From: Ceratothoa steindachneri
Lineage: Eukaryota; Arthropoda; Malacostraca; Isopoda; Cymothoidae
Reading direction: 5' to 3'
Assembly: GCA_963969495.1 (NCBI GenBank)
Contig: OZ018333.1
Span: 87,822,508-87,886,507 of the forward strand
Length of the DNA: 64,000 nucleotides
Made by a program: the position numbers and the translations under genes. Every line of letters begins with the position of its first letter. Position 1 is the stretch's first letter. The notes beneath the pieces were generated by a model. It was not told where the DNA came from. It ran no database searches and was given only the letters and a program-made list of their open reading frames with translations. Below, in pieces: positions 22,345 through 35,100 of this stretch.

Positions 22345-25300
22345 CTTAAACGATGAATATGTTTCCAATTGTTCATTTGAATCTATAAAGGATCTTCTCC
22401 AAATGGGAAGAATTCAAACTCCTGCTTCATGATTACAACCCTTGCTGTATAGCATTACAGGAGACCCAATTGTGTATTCGTCGATTACCTAATATCCCCC
22501 ACTATGTCATATTTTAAGAATCCACCAGAACTGATTCATGGTTCGTTTATTTTTGTCTGTGAAGACTGACTCACTTAGCAATCCCATTAAGAGAACAGAC
22601 CTTCAAGCAATGGCGATTTGTGTGTATACCAATCATTTATACACAGCCTGCTCACTGTACCTCCCTCCTGGTGAAGTAGTTGCTTCAGATTTGGCTAACA
22701 AATGAGCCAATCTCATCTCCCAACTCCCAACTCCCAACCCCATTCCTACTAGTTGGCGACTTTAATGCAAGACACCACCTTTTGGGAGACTATAATGACA
22801 AACCCAAGGGTAATCTGATTGTGAGACTTATGGAGACCTTGGATGTGTCATTATTTAATGATGGCACTCCAACATCCTTCCATGTCCAGATTAACAGTTC
22901 TACCTGTGTAAATTTGTTATTTTGTTCCTCAGACTGTAGAGCAGATTACAGCTGGTCGGTGGATCCTGATCTGAGAGGAAGAGATCACTTCCCAGTTGTT
23001 CTGACCTCATGCCTAGGTGGCCCTCCTTTCCCACTGGGCAATAGGTGGAACACCAGGAAAGCCAATTGGCCAAAGTTTAAATACCTTTCTCACCATTCTG
23101 GACACTTCCCTCAGGGCGACATTTGGCATGGTCCTGGAGAACTTCCATAATCATGTTAACCAGGTGGCAAATTCTTACATATCCCTCTCCAAAAATGCTT
23201 TCCACAAGACCATTTCCCTTTTTGGTCTGAGGAATGCAGCAAAGTGGTGACAGAGTATAAGCAAGCTTGTCATCGCTACCATCGAAACCCTATTGCCATC
23301 AATAAGTATGCTTGTAGCCGAGCCAAGGCAGTACGACAGCGTACTCTCCACCAGGCTCGCCGAATTTCCTTTAAAGGGTACATCAACTCTATCAACCACC
23401 AAACTCCACCAGACAAACAGGTAAAGAGTGAAAAAAGCTCATGGGCAGAGCAAATGGTTTCTCTGCCCCCAATATAGTTAAAGCAGGCGAGCTTTTGGGA
23501 GACTTGGCCAGAATTTCAAATGTCCTGGCAAAGACATTTGCTGACATTTCCAGCCAGCCCTAACAATTATTCCTTAGAATTTCAACATGTCAGAAAAATA
23601 CAAGAGCAGTGCCTCTTGAACTTCATAGATCCCTGTATGGATAATGAACCATACAATAAGCTCTTTTCCATTCATGAACTTCAAAGTGCTCTTAAAAGAT
23701 GTGGATCCACCGCACCTGGTCCTTATGGTATCTCTTATGATATTGTCAGGAATATGCATTCAACACTCACTTCGCATTTTTTCAATATATTTAACTATAT
23801 CTGGATAAAGGGCTGTTTCCCTTCCAATTGGATGGAAGCAATCATACTTCCCCTTCATAAACCAGGAAAGGAAGGGACACTTCTGACCCACTATCGCCCA
23901 ACTGCTCTTACTTGTTCCCCATTCAAGCTTTTTGAAAGGATGGTGAATGCCAGGTTGGTATGGTTTCTGGAGAAACACAACCTTATTTCTCCTTCACAGT
24001 TTGGTTTTAGAATGAAACCATGCACCACAGACCTATTGGTCAAGATGGAGGATTTCATTTGTCAAGCTTTCTCAAAGAAACAACACTCCATTGCTGTCTT
24101 TTTTTATATAGAAAAAGCATATGATACCACCTGGATATATCGTATCCTGAAGCAACTATATGACTGGGGTATCAAAGGCCATCTTCCTAAGTTCATACAG
24201 AAATGTCTTGCTGGACGCACATTCCGTGTTAGGGTAGGAAATGTCATATTTGAGCCTGTTGACCAGATAGAGGGCTGCCACAGGAAAGCTTTTTTAGCGT
24301 CACCTGCTTCTGAGTGGCTATCAACAGCATTATTACTGATCTTCCTCCAGAGGTCAGACAACTCTTTATGTGGATGACTTTGCAACTTTATCAGCATCGC
24401 CTTGGCTGCCATTTGTCATCTGTAAATTTCAACTGGCCATTAACATCATTGCCAAGAATGCTGCTGCAAAAGGCTTCCGACTGTCACCCTCAAAAACAAT
24501 GGCAGTTCATTTCTAGAAATTCGGGCAAGTTGACTGGGAACAGCTAACCTTATCTTTGTATGGCTCCCCCATCTCGTTTGAGGCTCATTGTAAATTTCTT
24601 GGGGTTATCTTTGACTCAAAGCTCTCCTGGTTTCCCCATATAACTGCCTTGAAAACATCCTGCTTGAAGAGAATGGATATCTTAAAACTTCTATCACATG
24701 TTTCGTGGGGAAGTGATCGCTGTACTCTGTGGCTTTTGTATACAACCTTGATCCAGTCTAACCTGCAGTACCTTTCAGGCTACAACAGCTCCCCCACTCA
24801 TCTGTATATGAGTGCACCTATAATATTCACTTGGTGGCCTCATATGACAGGTTTCCTTTGCTGACTCTCCCCTTTGCCCTGCATATGACTGGAGATACAG
24901 GTCAACCGAGGGAATTATCCGTTATTCCATATCAGATCCCTAAAGTACCCCCATGGCTATTGCCACCTGTGAGGTTTTGCAAGGTGCTGGCAGGCGAACC
25001 GAAGACCAGGTTCTTGCCTTCGGTTCTATGAAGCCTCTTTTATGAACACTTTGTGCCACAAATCAAGCACTTTTATCTACATGGATGGATCTAAATCCTC
25101 TGATGGGATAGGAGCTTCTGCTATCTTCCCCTCCCATCATGTGTCTGTGTGCCTGCCCAATACAGCCTCTATCCTCATGGCTGAGCTTGTCGTGATACTG
25201 TCTGCACTGTATACCATCGCTTCTTCATCACCGGGATCTTATACAATATTCTCTGATTCCCTCAGCTCTTTGGAGGCTTTAGCTTTTTTATTTCCAGATT

Positions 25301-25390
25301 ACCCACTGGTTTCAAAGATCCAACAGTGGCTTTTATATTTATCCTCGTTCCACAGTTTTATTCTGTTGGGTACCTAGCCACATAGGTATA
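22345..25390 (+). pseudogene. LINE-B ORF2 (EN-RT-RNase H), interrupted
   Basis: Endonuclease pieces include an ALQETQL block (about 22455), LLVGDFNARHHLLGD (about 22740) and RGRDHFPVV (about 22975). RT pieces include YRPTALTCSPFKLFERMV (about 23890), the motif A region FFYIEKAYDTTW with the usual Asp changed to Tyr (about 24100) and motif C LYVDDFATLS (about 24366). RNase H begins IYMDGSKSSDGIG (about 25077) and runs through AELVVILSAL and FSDSLSSLEAL to PSHIGIKGN (about 25375-25390), where the L2-like element cuts it. Numerous frameshifts and stops are present. Its C-terminal part survives at 29111-29192 and 36088-36300. Confidence 0.85.
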
Positions 25391-28300
25391 AAAGGAAATA
25401 ATAATAATAATAATAAGTCTTTTGTAATGCGCTCTTCAAGGCCTGAGACCTTCCCAGAGCGCACGTTGTGCTGAGATGAGAATGGAAATTCAACAGGGGG
25501 AGAAGGCAATACTGAAAAGATGCGTTTTCAGGAGACGCTTAAATGTGGTAAGAGAGGAAGAAGACCTGATTTCAGCAGGAAGAGCATTCCATAACTTAGG
25601 GGCGCAGATTGAGAAAGAGCAGACCCCCATTGAGCAGAGGGATGAACGAGGAATATTCAAAAGAGGTGCATGTGATGACTGAAGGGCCCGAGGGACATGG
25701 CGTGGCGAGAGGGCAGAAGAGAGGTAAGACGGGGCCTTGTTGTTTAGGGCCTTAAATGTGAAGAGAAGTATCTTGAAGTGAGTACGGGATCTGACAGGGA
25801 GCCAGTGCAGTTCATGCAGCAAGGGTTTCGAGGGAGAGAAGCGAGGGCGACGGAGGAGAAGCCGGGTGGCATAGTTCTGTACAAGTTGAAGGGGGCGGAG
25901 AGAGGAGGATGGCAGATTCACAAGCAGAGAGTTACAGTAGTCAAGGCGTGAGGTGATGAAGGCATGAACAGCAGTCTCAAGACTTTGGCGATCAAAGTGA
26001 GAGTGAATGCGAGAGAAGTTACGAAGGAAACATAGAGAGGATTTGCTGACATTGCGGATATGAGGCTTAAAGGAGAGATGCTCATCAAAAACAACACCCA
26101 GATTCCTAACGCAGTCAGAGAAAATGATAGTATTACCGCCCAGAGTAAGCGAGGGAAAGAGATATTTAGATTTTTTGACAAGAGCAGGGGTGCCGACGAG
26201 GACCTCAGTTTTGGAGTGATTAAGCCTGAGGAAGTTGGTAGAGAGCGCGTCAGAAATGGAGGAGTAGGCAGCCAGGAGCTACACGGAGCTACAAGAAAAA
26301 TAAGTACCCTAGAAGACCTTACGGTCCATACAAGGAGGGTACTTTTGGCGCAATCTTCGAAGGTGTCCGTTGGCAACCTCGAAGATCACTCGCGAGGATC
26401 TTAACGGCGAATTCGCAAGACTTTATCTAGTCTTAACTTGAACTGGTCAACAAATTCACTGTTGACAACTTCCGTCGGAAGTGCGTTCCAACTACCGCAG
26501 ATACTGTAAGTGAAGAATTTCCCACACAGATCACGGTGGTATCGCTTCAGTTCAAGTTTGAAGCCGTGATTGCTCGTTTTGTTCTCACTGAGTGTGAAAA
26601 TATCCCGGTAGTCAACATTGTCGAACCCTCAAAGTATTTTGAAAACTTCGATGAGCTGACCACGCAGTCTACGGGTTTCCAGCGAGAACATATCTAATTC
26701 TCTTAATCTATCTTCATAACTTTTATGTCTGATAGAGGGAATCAGTTTGGTTGCCCTGGCTTGCACGCGTTCCAACCTTGCGATATCCTTTCGAAACGAA
26801 GGACTCAAAAATTGTACGGCATACTCCAGGTGCGGCCGAACAAGGGAGTTGTACAGACAAAGTACTATCTCCTTGTTGCGGTATCCAAACTGGCGCTTTA
26901 TGTAGCCTAACATCCTTTGGGCTTTCTTCTCTGCCTCGATGCACTGTTTCGAGAACTTGAGGTCGCTAGTGATAGTTACACCCAAGTCCTCAGTGTCACT
27001 CGATTCAAGAGCAGTGCCCTTAAGGATATACTGAGATTGGGGGTTTCTGTGATAGTGATAGAGTAAGCAAGAGACGTGGGGGATGAGGAAACGAAAATTT
27101 GAGTGTCATCAGCATATAGGTGGAAGGATAGACCAAGATTACGGAGAAGGAAACTAAGAGGGAGAAGGTAGATACGAAATAGTAGAGGACCAAGGACAGA
27201 GCCTTGTGGCACTCCAAAGCGAATGGGGGTAGAGTCGGATGAAACGTCGTCAATCACAACGGATTGGCTACGAGACGAGAGGTAAGAGCGGAACCAGTCA
27301 AGCACGGTGCCTGATAGGCCGAGGAAAGAGTGGAGACGATCCAGTAGGACGGTATGGTCAATAGTATCGAAGGCAGAGGGAAGGTCGAGTAGAACGAGGA
27401 TGGAGGCACAACCCCTGTCCGCGGCTCTTCGTAAGCAATCGGACACATTGAGAAGGGTGGTTTCTGTGGAGTGACCTGACTTGAAACCATATTGATAGGT
27501 TTCATCAATGTTACAGGCCACCATGTGACTGTTGATGCGTGAAGCAACCACTCTCTCCAGAACCTTAGAGAGGAAAGGAAGTTGCGAAATCGGGCGATAA
27601 TTGGAAGGGTCAGGGGGTTCAGTTGAGGTTTTTTAAGAATCGGACGGATGTGGGCACGTTTGAAGGAAGAGGGAACAAGACCAGTTGCAAGTGAAGTGTT
27701 GAACAGGTGAAGAAGCGTTGGGAGGATAGCAGGCAGAATTTTACATAAGTTTAGGCGGAAAAATGTCCTTTGGAGAGCCCGATTTCTTAGAACGCGAGAG
27801 CAGGGCTGTAAGCTCTAACGCGGTCACAGCGGGGAAAACGATAAGCGGCTGAGGCGGGAAGTCAGGGAGAATGGCAGGAGCCGGGACAGAAGGCTGAGGG
27901 AGGGAGGCACGGAGGTTAGTGACCTTATCTGCGAAGAAATTCGAGAGAGTAGCAGGGCTAATGGGTGGGGAGACCTGGGCTGGGGAAGTAAGACGGGAGA
28001 GCAGACGGAAGACGGTACGGGGATCATTCCTATTATCAGTAAGCAGATTACGTGAGTAGGCTTCATGAGCAGATTTTAATTTGGCCACGTAGGAAGCTGT
28101 CGCAAGTCGGAACGCCAGCGAGAGAGGGGTCGTGTCTTGCCCACGGGTGCGAGCCTTTCTAAGGACTCTTTCATGCGCACGCATGGACTGCCTAGCACGG
28201 AGGAGTTCCATAGAGTACCAAGGGGCACGGTGACAACGGGAGTTCGAAGGGGTGACAAGGGGAGAGTGGGCATCAAGACAAGGGAGAAGGGGTTGCTCCA

Positions 28301-29110
28301 AAGAAGAGAGAATCTGGTCAGGAGAGGCAAAAGCATCAATGGGAGGAAGTTTGGAGGCCACATCATTAGATAGGGAGGGAATATCAATGGAGGCAAGTCG
28401 ATGGAAAGGCTTAGGATTATGAGACAGCTAGGGAGGTATATGGAATGGGATAGAGAAGTTGAAGTTGATAAGGAAGTGATCAGATATAGCATTGGACCAA
28501 TTTGTAGTCGTCAGGTTGGAAATAAGACAGTCAGAGATTACAAGGTCTAAAATGTTACCGTGAGAGTGGATAGGGGAAGAAACGTGTTGGGTGAGGGAGA
28601 AGAAATCAAGGATTTCAGAAAAGGCTTTGAAATTAGGATTGTGGCCAGGAAGGTTGAAATCACCGAGGATTAGCAGAGAACTAGTGGGGGAGAGGCCAGC
28701 GAGGAGGTTACTAAATTCATCAAGAAAAAGCTCGAGGGAGGAGCTGTTGGGGGGGGCGGTAGAGGACTAAGATAGAGAGGGGGTGGAATCAGAGACATTG
28801 ATGAGCGCCTCAAAAGAAAGAAGAGGGGGAGAGGCACTGTGAATGAGAGCAACTCTACCACCGCCAGAGTTACGGGAGGTATGGGAGTGGACGTAACCAT
28901 TCTGGGGTAGCGAGATTTAAACAGCAAGCAGAAGGGGCAAGCCAAGTTTCCGTGAGTCCAAGGAGAGTGACTCGAGTGTTAACGAGCAGGTCATGAACGT
29001 AATCAGCCTTCTTCGAGAGGCTTCTGACATTGAGGAGAGACGCTAAGAGAACGGGTGAAGGCAGCTGCATCTCTAGGAATCTCCACCCCTTCTCCTCTTC
29101 CTTTTTGTGA
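25391..29110 (-). mobile_element. L2-like LINE on the minus strand, inside LINE-B
   Basis: Minus-strand reading gives a near-complete single-ORF LINE. Endonuclease: LNVRSLSKKADYVHDLL, LGLTETWL (about 29040-28950), LILGDFNLPGHNPNF (about 28660). RT: YQYGFKSGHSTETTLL, VLLDLPSAFDTIDH (motif A), FGVPQGSVLGPLLF (motif B), LYADDTQIF (motif C, about 27100). C-terminus: QLVQNYATRLLL, LHWLPVRSR, LKTHLFS (25890-25500). It ends in an (AAT)n tail at 25396-25414, as L2/CR1 types do. Several frameshifts are present. There is no RNase H. Boundaries are estimated from loss of similarity; about 90 bp of LINE-B may have been lost at the insertion. Confidence 0.85.
26290..27030 (-). mobile_element. CR1-type LINE 3' fragment CR1-a, inside the L2-like element
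   Basis: Minus-strand translation reads LKGTALESSDTEDLGVTITS (27030 downwards), then AEKKAQRMLGYIKRQFGYRN, LYNSLVRPHLEYAVQFLSPS, RLERVQARATKLIPS and LRGQLIEVFKIL, with the remainder to about 26300 after a frame change. This is the C-terminal end of a CR1-family RT protein. It interrupts the L2-like ORF2 between the YADD region and the next conserved block, which resumes at about 26290. Only the last ~740 bp inserted. Confidence 0.82.
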
Positions 29111-29207
29111 TGTCGTGCCATACATCTGTGAGTACGTGGTCGACTATTGGCAGAGGACTTGGGATGAACTCCCCCCAACTAAACTGCATGCCATCAAACA
29201 GTCAGCC
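29111..29207 (+). mobile_element. LINE-B, middle sliver with target duplication
   Basis: Read in + frame this is RNase H C-terminal sequence of LINE-B (VVPYICEYVVDYWQRTWDEL and LPPTKLHAIKQSA). It is trapped between the L2-like element and A-full. Its last 15 bp, ATCAAACAGTCAGCC (29193-29207), recur at 36073-36087 after A-full, and the LINE-B frame continues there as GPWPHTTRTRTQDVILCHL. Confidence 0.85.
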
Positions 29208-29722
29208 CCGTAAGGGTCGCGGCGATTTGCCATCCTGGCCGCCGTGCTGACGGGACTCAGCACCCCGTCCGGCCCCAGCTTAGCCTCTCTTCCTTCCTTG
29301 AAAACACTTGTTTCCTCTCTTTTCACACAACCTCTCCCACAACTTTCTCTGGTCAGCCTCTAATTTCACAGGGTAGATGCTGACCTTCCTTTCAGCCAAC
29401 CGTCCCGCATCGGGGCTGAGGGGGTGGGGGACAATGTTCCCTAACCCCTGAGCTCCGGTCTGGGGTGGCTGGTTTTTAACAACCTGCTTCATCCCCACCC
29501 ATACCTTCCTCACATCCCTTTTCCTCTCCTCTTCACAATCTATATATTTTAAGCCGTGTCTAAGGTGGAGCCGCCATGCCGATGGACTGCCAGGCCACCA
29601 GGCGGGAGGGGTGGTCCCAAATGGCGGCGCCTGGCTCTGCCGGGCTTGTAAGCACCTCTCGCAGTGCGGGCTACTGCGAGAGGTGTGCGCGATTGCATCC
29701 CGTGTAAAAAAGAGGGTCACCA

Positions 29723-32136
29723 TGCCCAATGATGAAGATAAAAAAAAAAAAAACCTCAACTTCCCCTGAAACATCGAGGGAGCCGCCCTCGGGCAGCTCC
29801 AGCAAAAAAATGGAGGTATCCCCCCCCTGTGCTTGCACAGGGGACCCTCCATATTTCTCTAACCGGAGAGGAGGCTTACTCCTCTCCTTCGCCTACGGGT
29901 GCAGGGGACTCCCCCTCACCCCCTTCTCTGGAGGTGCTTTTGGGCACCTCCCTTTTTCCAGCGGCAGTCCCCTCTTTTCTTTCCAAGGGGACTGCCACCA
30001 AAGCCAGCAGGCAGCCCTTAGCCAGCCGCTCCACATCGAAGCGGCTCGGTAGGGCAAACCCTCTTAGGGGGGGAGAGGGAAGCCAGGCCCCTTCGGTCGC
30101 TTCCCTCAAAAGACCTGCTGGCAAGGATATTAAACCTTGCCGGGGTTAAGGCTTGTGCCTCCCCACAAATGACTCTTGACGCTGCCAAGGGGACCTGCGA
30201 TGTCCTGGGAGGGGATGGCCAACTGGAGGCCCCTCCTGTGATAGACATGGTCCTTGAGGAGACCCAGCCTCAGATGGTAGAGCCTTCCATGGGGGAGAAA
30301 CCGGGCTCGGCGCCAAGCACCGAACCTGAATTCGCCCCTATGCAAGGTCCTCCTCAAACGGCTGGGGCCTCCGAGGCAGCACAAGGAGGGGCGGGATCTC
30401 CTCTGACCGGTGCCCCTGCGACCACCAGGACCTTTTCCATTTCGGAGAAGGACCTGGCTGAGGCCGGTCCATCTGGCCTAGGGGCTTCTGTCGGCGGAGG
30501 AGAGAAGCGGGTTCATTCCCCGCCCTCCTCTCCTAAAAAGAAGAAAAAGACAAGAAAGACTAAGAAGACTCGGGGCTCCTCTCCATCCGCGGGGGCCGTG
30601 GAAACGGATGGGTCTGCTGCCACTCTGGCAAGCGACCAAGCCAAGATCGGCACATCCGCCCCCTCTGCCCCCCCGGTTGCGGAGCCCCTGACTAAAAATA
30701 ATACCAAGAGTGCACAGGGCGGAGCCTCGATGACATCGGGGCCCCTGATTCAGAGGTTACCTGGCGTTTTCGAGCCCGCTGGCTTCAAACGCTTCCTCGT
30801 TATTCGCTCCACTGATGGCACCATGTTAACCAAGGGCAACATGATCCATCAGAGGAGAGGATTAGCTAGTGCAATTGGTAGAGAGCCGAAGGTGACCCGT
30901 TTCTCGGACGGGAGCCTTCTGGCGAATGCGGCGAATCCCGCCGAGGCGGCCAAGATAAGTGCTCTTCCGAAACTTCATGGCACCCCGGTGAGTGTGACGC
31001 CGCACTCTACCATGAACTTTGTGAAAGGAGTAGTTTATGCGAGGGAACTCGTTGACTACTCCATTGAGGACATCACCCTAGAGCTGGCCGACCATGGGGC
31101 GGTCAAGGTCGAATGTGTGATTGGAAAACAGGGAGGGGCCTCGAGACCCACCCGTACACTCTTCGTCACGTTCGACTGTGACAAGCTCCCTGAGTCGGTG
31201 CGTGCTGGTTGGTACCGCTACCGCGTGAAGGCATTCGTGCCACTGACGCGGCGGTGCTATTACTGTCACCGCTTCGGCCATACGAATCGATCTTATAGAC
31301 GTGCAAAGTCGGGGTCACCCGAAGTCTGTGTAAATTGCTCCAAGGTCGCACACGATAAGTCCAAATCGTGTGTGGCCAAGTGTGTCAATTGCGGAGAGCA
31401 GCACCCGGCTTCTTCGAAGCAATCTGGTGCATATCTCCTTGAGAAAGAAATCCTGGCCGTTCAGGCCCAGGATAGACTCTCATTCCGCGAGGCTAAGGAC
31501 TTGGTCTTGGCGCGCCCTGCTCTGCCTGGAACGTCATATGCCTCAGTAGTTAGAAAGGCACCCTCTGCTTCTGGCCCATCCAGGCCAACGAGCACGGTTG
31601 TTTCCGCGCCCATTCGGAGGCCTTCTGCGGGCTCTCCCCAACCCGGGCGCTCCCCTGGTAAAGCTGGCGGCAAAAAGGGTTCATACCCAGCCCCGGCTAA
31701 AACCAGGGCTCCCCCCTCTTCTACCAGCGTGACCGTTTCCCGCAAGGCGAAACGGCCACGCGCCTCCACCGAGTCGTTAGACTCACAGGAGGCAACACCC
31801 CTGAAGATGGTCGCTAGGCCATCTTCGGGGGTTCCTAAAGCTGTTCCCCGAAAGGAGGACAGCAACAAAGGAGCTTCGGCACCTTCGCACACGCCCCGAG
31901 GTGGATCGAGTGGATCGGAGACGGTGGTTCCTCGAAAAGAGGCCCCCCCGCCTCCGAAGCCGCAACGCCCGCCTAAGGTTTCGAGGCGGAGGGAGGAAAA
32001 GACTCGCATGGCGAGCCCAACCTCCCCCAATAACTCCTCGAAGGCGACAGCGCCTCCAGCGCTTTGTCCGGCCAACAGCGCCCGGGGTTCTTCCCCCGGG
32101 AAGCGTACGGCCATTCCCGTGAGGGTCTTCAATTAG
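29723..32136 (+). pseudogene. LINE-A ORF1 (gag-like CCHC protein) of A-full
   Basis: This RNA-binding protein partners ORF2 in retrotransposition. The open part is 30169-32136 (655 codons), but family resemblance (Ser/Pro/Lys-rich segments ending near 30149) suggests the protein once started at the ATG at 29723, now shifted by two small frame changes. Order: disordered Pro/Ser-rich N-terminus, Lys-rich KKKKKTRKTKKTR (about 30536), globular part with a KGNMIHQRRGLAS block (about 30835) and VTPHSTMNFVKG (about 30997), knuckles at 31255-31430, and a Pro/Ser-rich tail. Knuckle 1 (CYYCHRFGHTNRSY) and knuckle 3 (CVNCGEQHPASSKQS) have each lost their final Cys, which other copies keep. The stop TAG is at 32134-32136; ORF2 overlaps it. 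Confidence 0.85.
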
Positions 32137-35100
32137 AGGAGGGCCCCCGCGTCTCCTTCGAGCTAGGCCTGGAGGGCATATTCCTTCAGTGGAATTCCCG
32201 TGGACTCCGGGTCAACTGGGACGAGCTGCGGAGGCTCGTCTCGTCCCGTTCCCCGTTAGCTATTTTTTTGCAGGAGACCATGCTAGGCGCATGCCCCCTG
32301 CCTGCCCTCCCGGGGTATAAGGGTCTTGCGACCCCACCACCGCGGGATGCCTGGGCTGGGGGATGCGCAGTTTACACCCGGCATGATGTCTCCGTTCTTC
32401 CTTTCTCTTTAGATACCTCCTTTCAGGCAGTGGCTGTGCAGCTGCACCTGGATAGGAGGTATACTATCATTTCTGCCTACATTCCACCGTCAGTTGACTT
32501 CGACGCGGGGGACTTCCGCAGCGTCGTGGCACGGTTGTCGAGGCCCTATCTCTTGCTTGGAGATCTGAACGGCAGGCATCCTCTCTGGGGAGATTACTCC
32601 ATAAATCCCAGGGGACAAGTCCTTGCCGATCTGATCGAAGAGCTTGAGATGGGTGTCCTAAACGTGGATGAGTTTACGCATCACTGTCCGAGAACCGCTT
32701 CATTTTCTTGCCTTGACCTATCTTTGTGCTCTTCGGATGCACAGCCTGATTTTGATTGGGGGGTGGTCGATGACCTCCATGGTAGTGATCACTTTCCCAT
32801 TCAAATATCCTTTTCAGGGCAACTGCCGCCTGAGAGACCACCTCGGTGGTGCTTGGCGCGGTGGCCTGCATTTCAGGAAATGACTGAATTCTCTATCCCA
32901 GTCGAGGAGTTTAGGTCGGTAGATGAGGCCGTTGAGTTATTCTCCGCAACCTCATCGCCGTGGACCTGACTACTATTCCTAGGACGTCTGGCCGTTTTGC
33001 ACGCCGACCACTCCCATGGTGGTCGGCCGAGTGTGAGACGGCCCTCAAACAGAAGCGTTATGCCTACATGCGCTATAAGCGCTGCCCGAACGATTTCACT
33101 GTCGTTGAATTTCGGCGGCCTAGGGCTAGGTTCCGGTATATTTCGAAGCACGCCGGCCACTCTTCTTGGCGGGCATACGTGTCTTCACTTAACGGGAAGA
33201 CCCCTTTAGTTGAGGTGTGGAAGCGAGTCAAAAGGATTCGGGGCAAGTTCTCGCAGGACCCCCCTCCCGTTCTCCAGGAGAATGGTACTGCAATCTCGGA
33301 CCCCGCGTCCGTGGCGGAATCCTTAGCGACCGCTTTTTCCGCATTCTCTACTCGTGATGCTGCTCCGCCAGCATTCAATGCACGTCGTGATGTCGCGGAA
33401 GGCCGCCGGTTGGACTTTACCTCCAGAGGCGGAGAACCCTTCAACGACAAGTTTACTGTGAGTGAGTTGCGTTCCGCTCTCGCTTCGTGCGCGGACACCG
33501 CCCATGTTCCGGACGATGTCCCGTACGCCATCCCGTACGCCATGCTTCGACACCTGGGTGAGTGAGGCATGGCCTTTCTGTTAGATTTGTTCAACAGGAT
33601 CTGGGTGGAAGGTCTTCTCCCAGACTCCTGGCGAATCGCTACTGTGCTCGCCTTTTGCAAGCCGGGGAGAGATCACTCTACTCCGACTGGTTTCCGCCCA
33701 ATCTCTCTAACCTCTTGCGTGTGCAAGTTGACCGAGAAATTGGTAAATGTTAGATTAGCCTATTTCCTGGACAGCGGAGGCCATCTGTCTTCTGCACAGT
33801 GTGGCTTCCGTAAGTTCCACTCCACGTCGGATGCTCTGCTCCGACTGGAAAATGCCGTCTGCGAGGCTTTCCTTCGTAGACAGCACTACGCCACGGTGTT
33901 TTTTGATCTGGAGAAGGCCTATGATACCGCATGGCGATACGGTATCATGGAGACCCCGTCACACGATGGGGGCGAGGGGACGCCTCCCAATGTTTATATC
34001 TGAATTTTTGCGAGATCGTCGATTCCGCGTACGGGTGGGGGGAGCCCTCTCTGGCCCAAAGGAGCAGGAAGAGGGTGTCCCGCAGGAAAGTGTCCTCAGT
34101 GTCACACTCTTTGCCCTGAGCATCAACGGCATCACCTCGGTGCTGCCGGAAGATGTTCTCGCTACGCTCTACGTGGACGACCTTTCGATCTCTTTTGGCG
34201 TGGCCCAGATGCCAACTCTGGAGCGTCGACTCCAACAGGCATTGAACCGCCTCTCTCGCTATGCCGAAGCGCACAGGTTTCGGTTTTCTTTGGCCAAGAC
34301 TAAGGTGGTGCACTTCTGCCGCCATCCACGGCTTCACCCCGACCCAGATTTGTTTCTTAATGGGGTGCGCCTGGATGTGGTTGAGTCGCACCGTTTCCTT
34401 GGTCTTGTATTCGACCGATGCCTCACCTGTGAGGCTCATATTCGCAGCCTTAGGGTGTCTTGTACCCGCGCCATGGACATTCTCCGTTCCGTGACGTTCA
34501 GCGCTTGGGGCGCTGATAGGGCTACCGCCTTACTTTTTTATCGATCCTTTGTTCGCTCGAAGCTCGACTACGGATTCGACTTTTATGCATCCGCAGCCGA
34601 GCGTTTATTGCGGAAGGTGGATTCGATCCACCACACCGGCCTTCGCCTTGCGACCGGTGCCTTCCGCACTTCCCCCATTGAGAGCCTGTTGGTCGAGGCT
34701 GGGGAGATGCCACTCGCCCTGCGCCGCGTGCAGTGCAACACTCCCCTGTACGCGCGAGCCCGGCGCCTCCCTCAGTCGCCAACAGCTCTCACTGCATCCG
34801 CAGCTGATCTCGATGGTGCCTATGCCGCCGAGAGACGCCATTCATACCCTAAGCCCTTTGGGTTTAGGGCCAGGAACCTCCTTCGAGAGGTAGATATAGC
34901 TCTCGGGCCGGTGGCGCCCCTGGTTCTTTCCAGGACGCCACCCTGGAGGGTACCACATTTGGCTATTTGTCGCCACGCCTCTGCTCCCAAAGCTTGTACT
35001 GCGCCGGGAGTATTGCGTTCGACTTTTTTGGAGCACACATCGTGTCACGCTGGTACCGTGCCAGTGTATACGGATGGCTCCAAGTCCCAAGAGGGGGTCG

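Larger units (their letters stand above)
19616..25390 (+). mobile_element. LINE-B, left part (second I-like retrotransposon)
   Basis: This is a different non-LTR element with its own CCHC ORF1 and EN-RT-RNase H ORF2. Its ends are set by the 15-bp duplication TACAACCTCTCCCAC on both sides (19601-19615 and 36713-36727). The first ~430 bp contain a GGATCACCGTG...GGAGGGGCTTGCGTAC stretch of the kind found in LINE 5' UTRs. The body is interrupted twice, by the L2-like element at 25391 and by A-full at 29208, and its end lies at 36088-36712. Confidence 0.85.

Noticed and set aside
31461..32132. 223-codon antisense open frame
   Set aside because: It is a shadow of the GC-rich, Pro/Ser-rich LINE-A ORF1 tail on the other strand.
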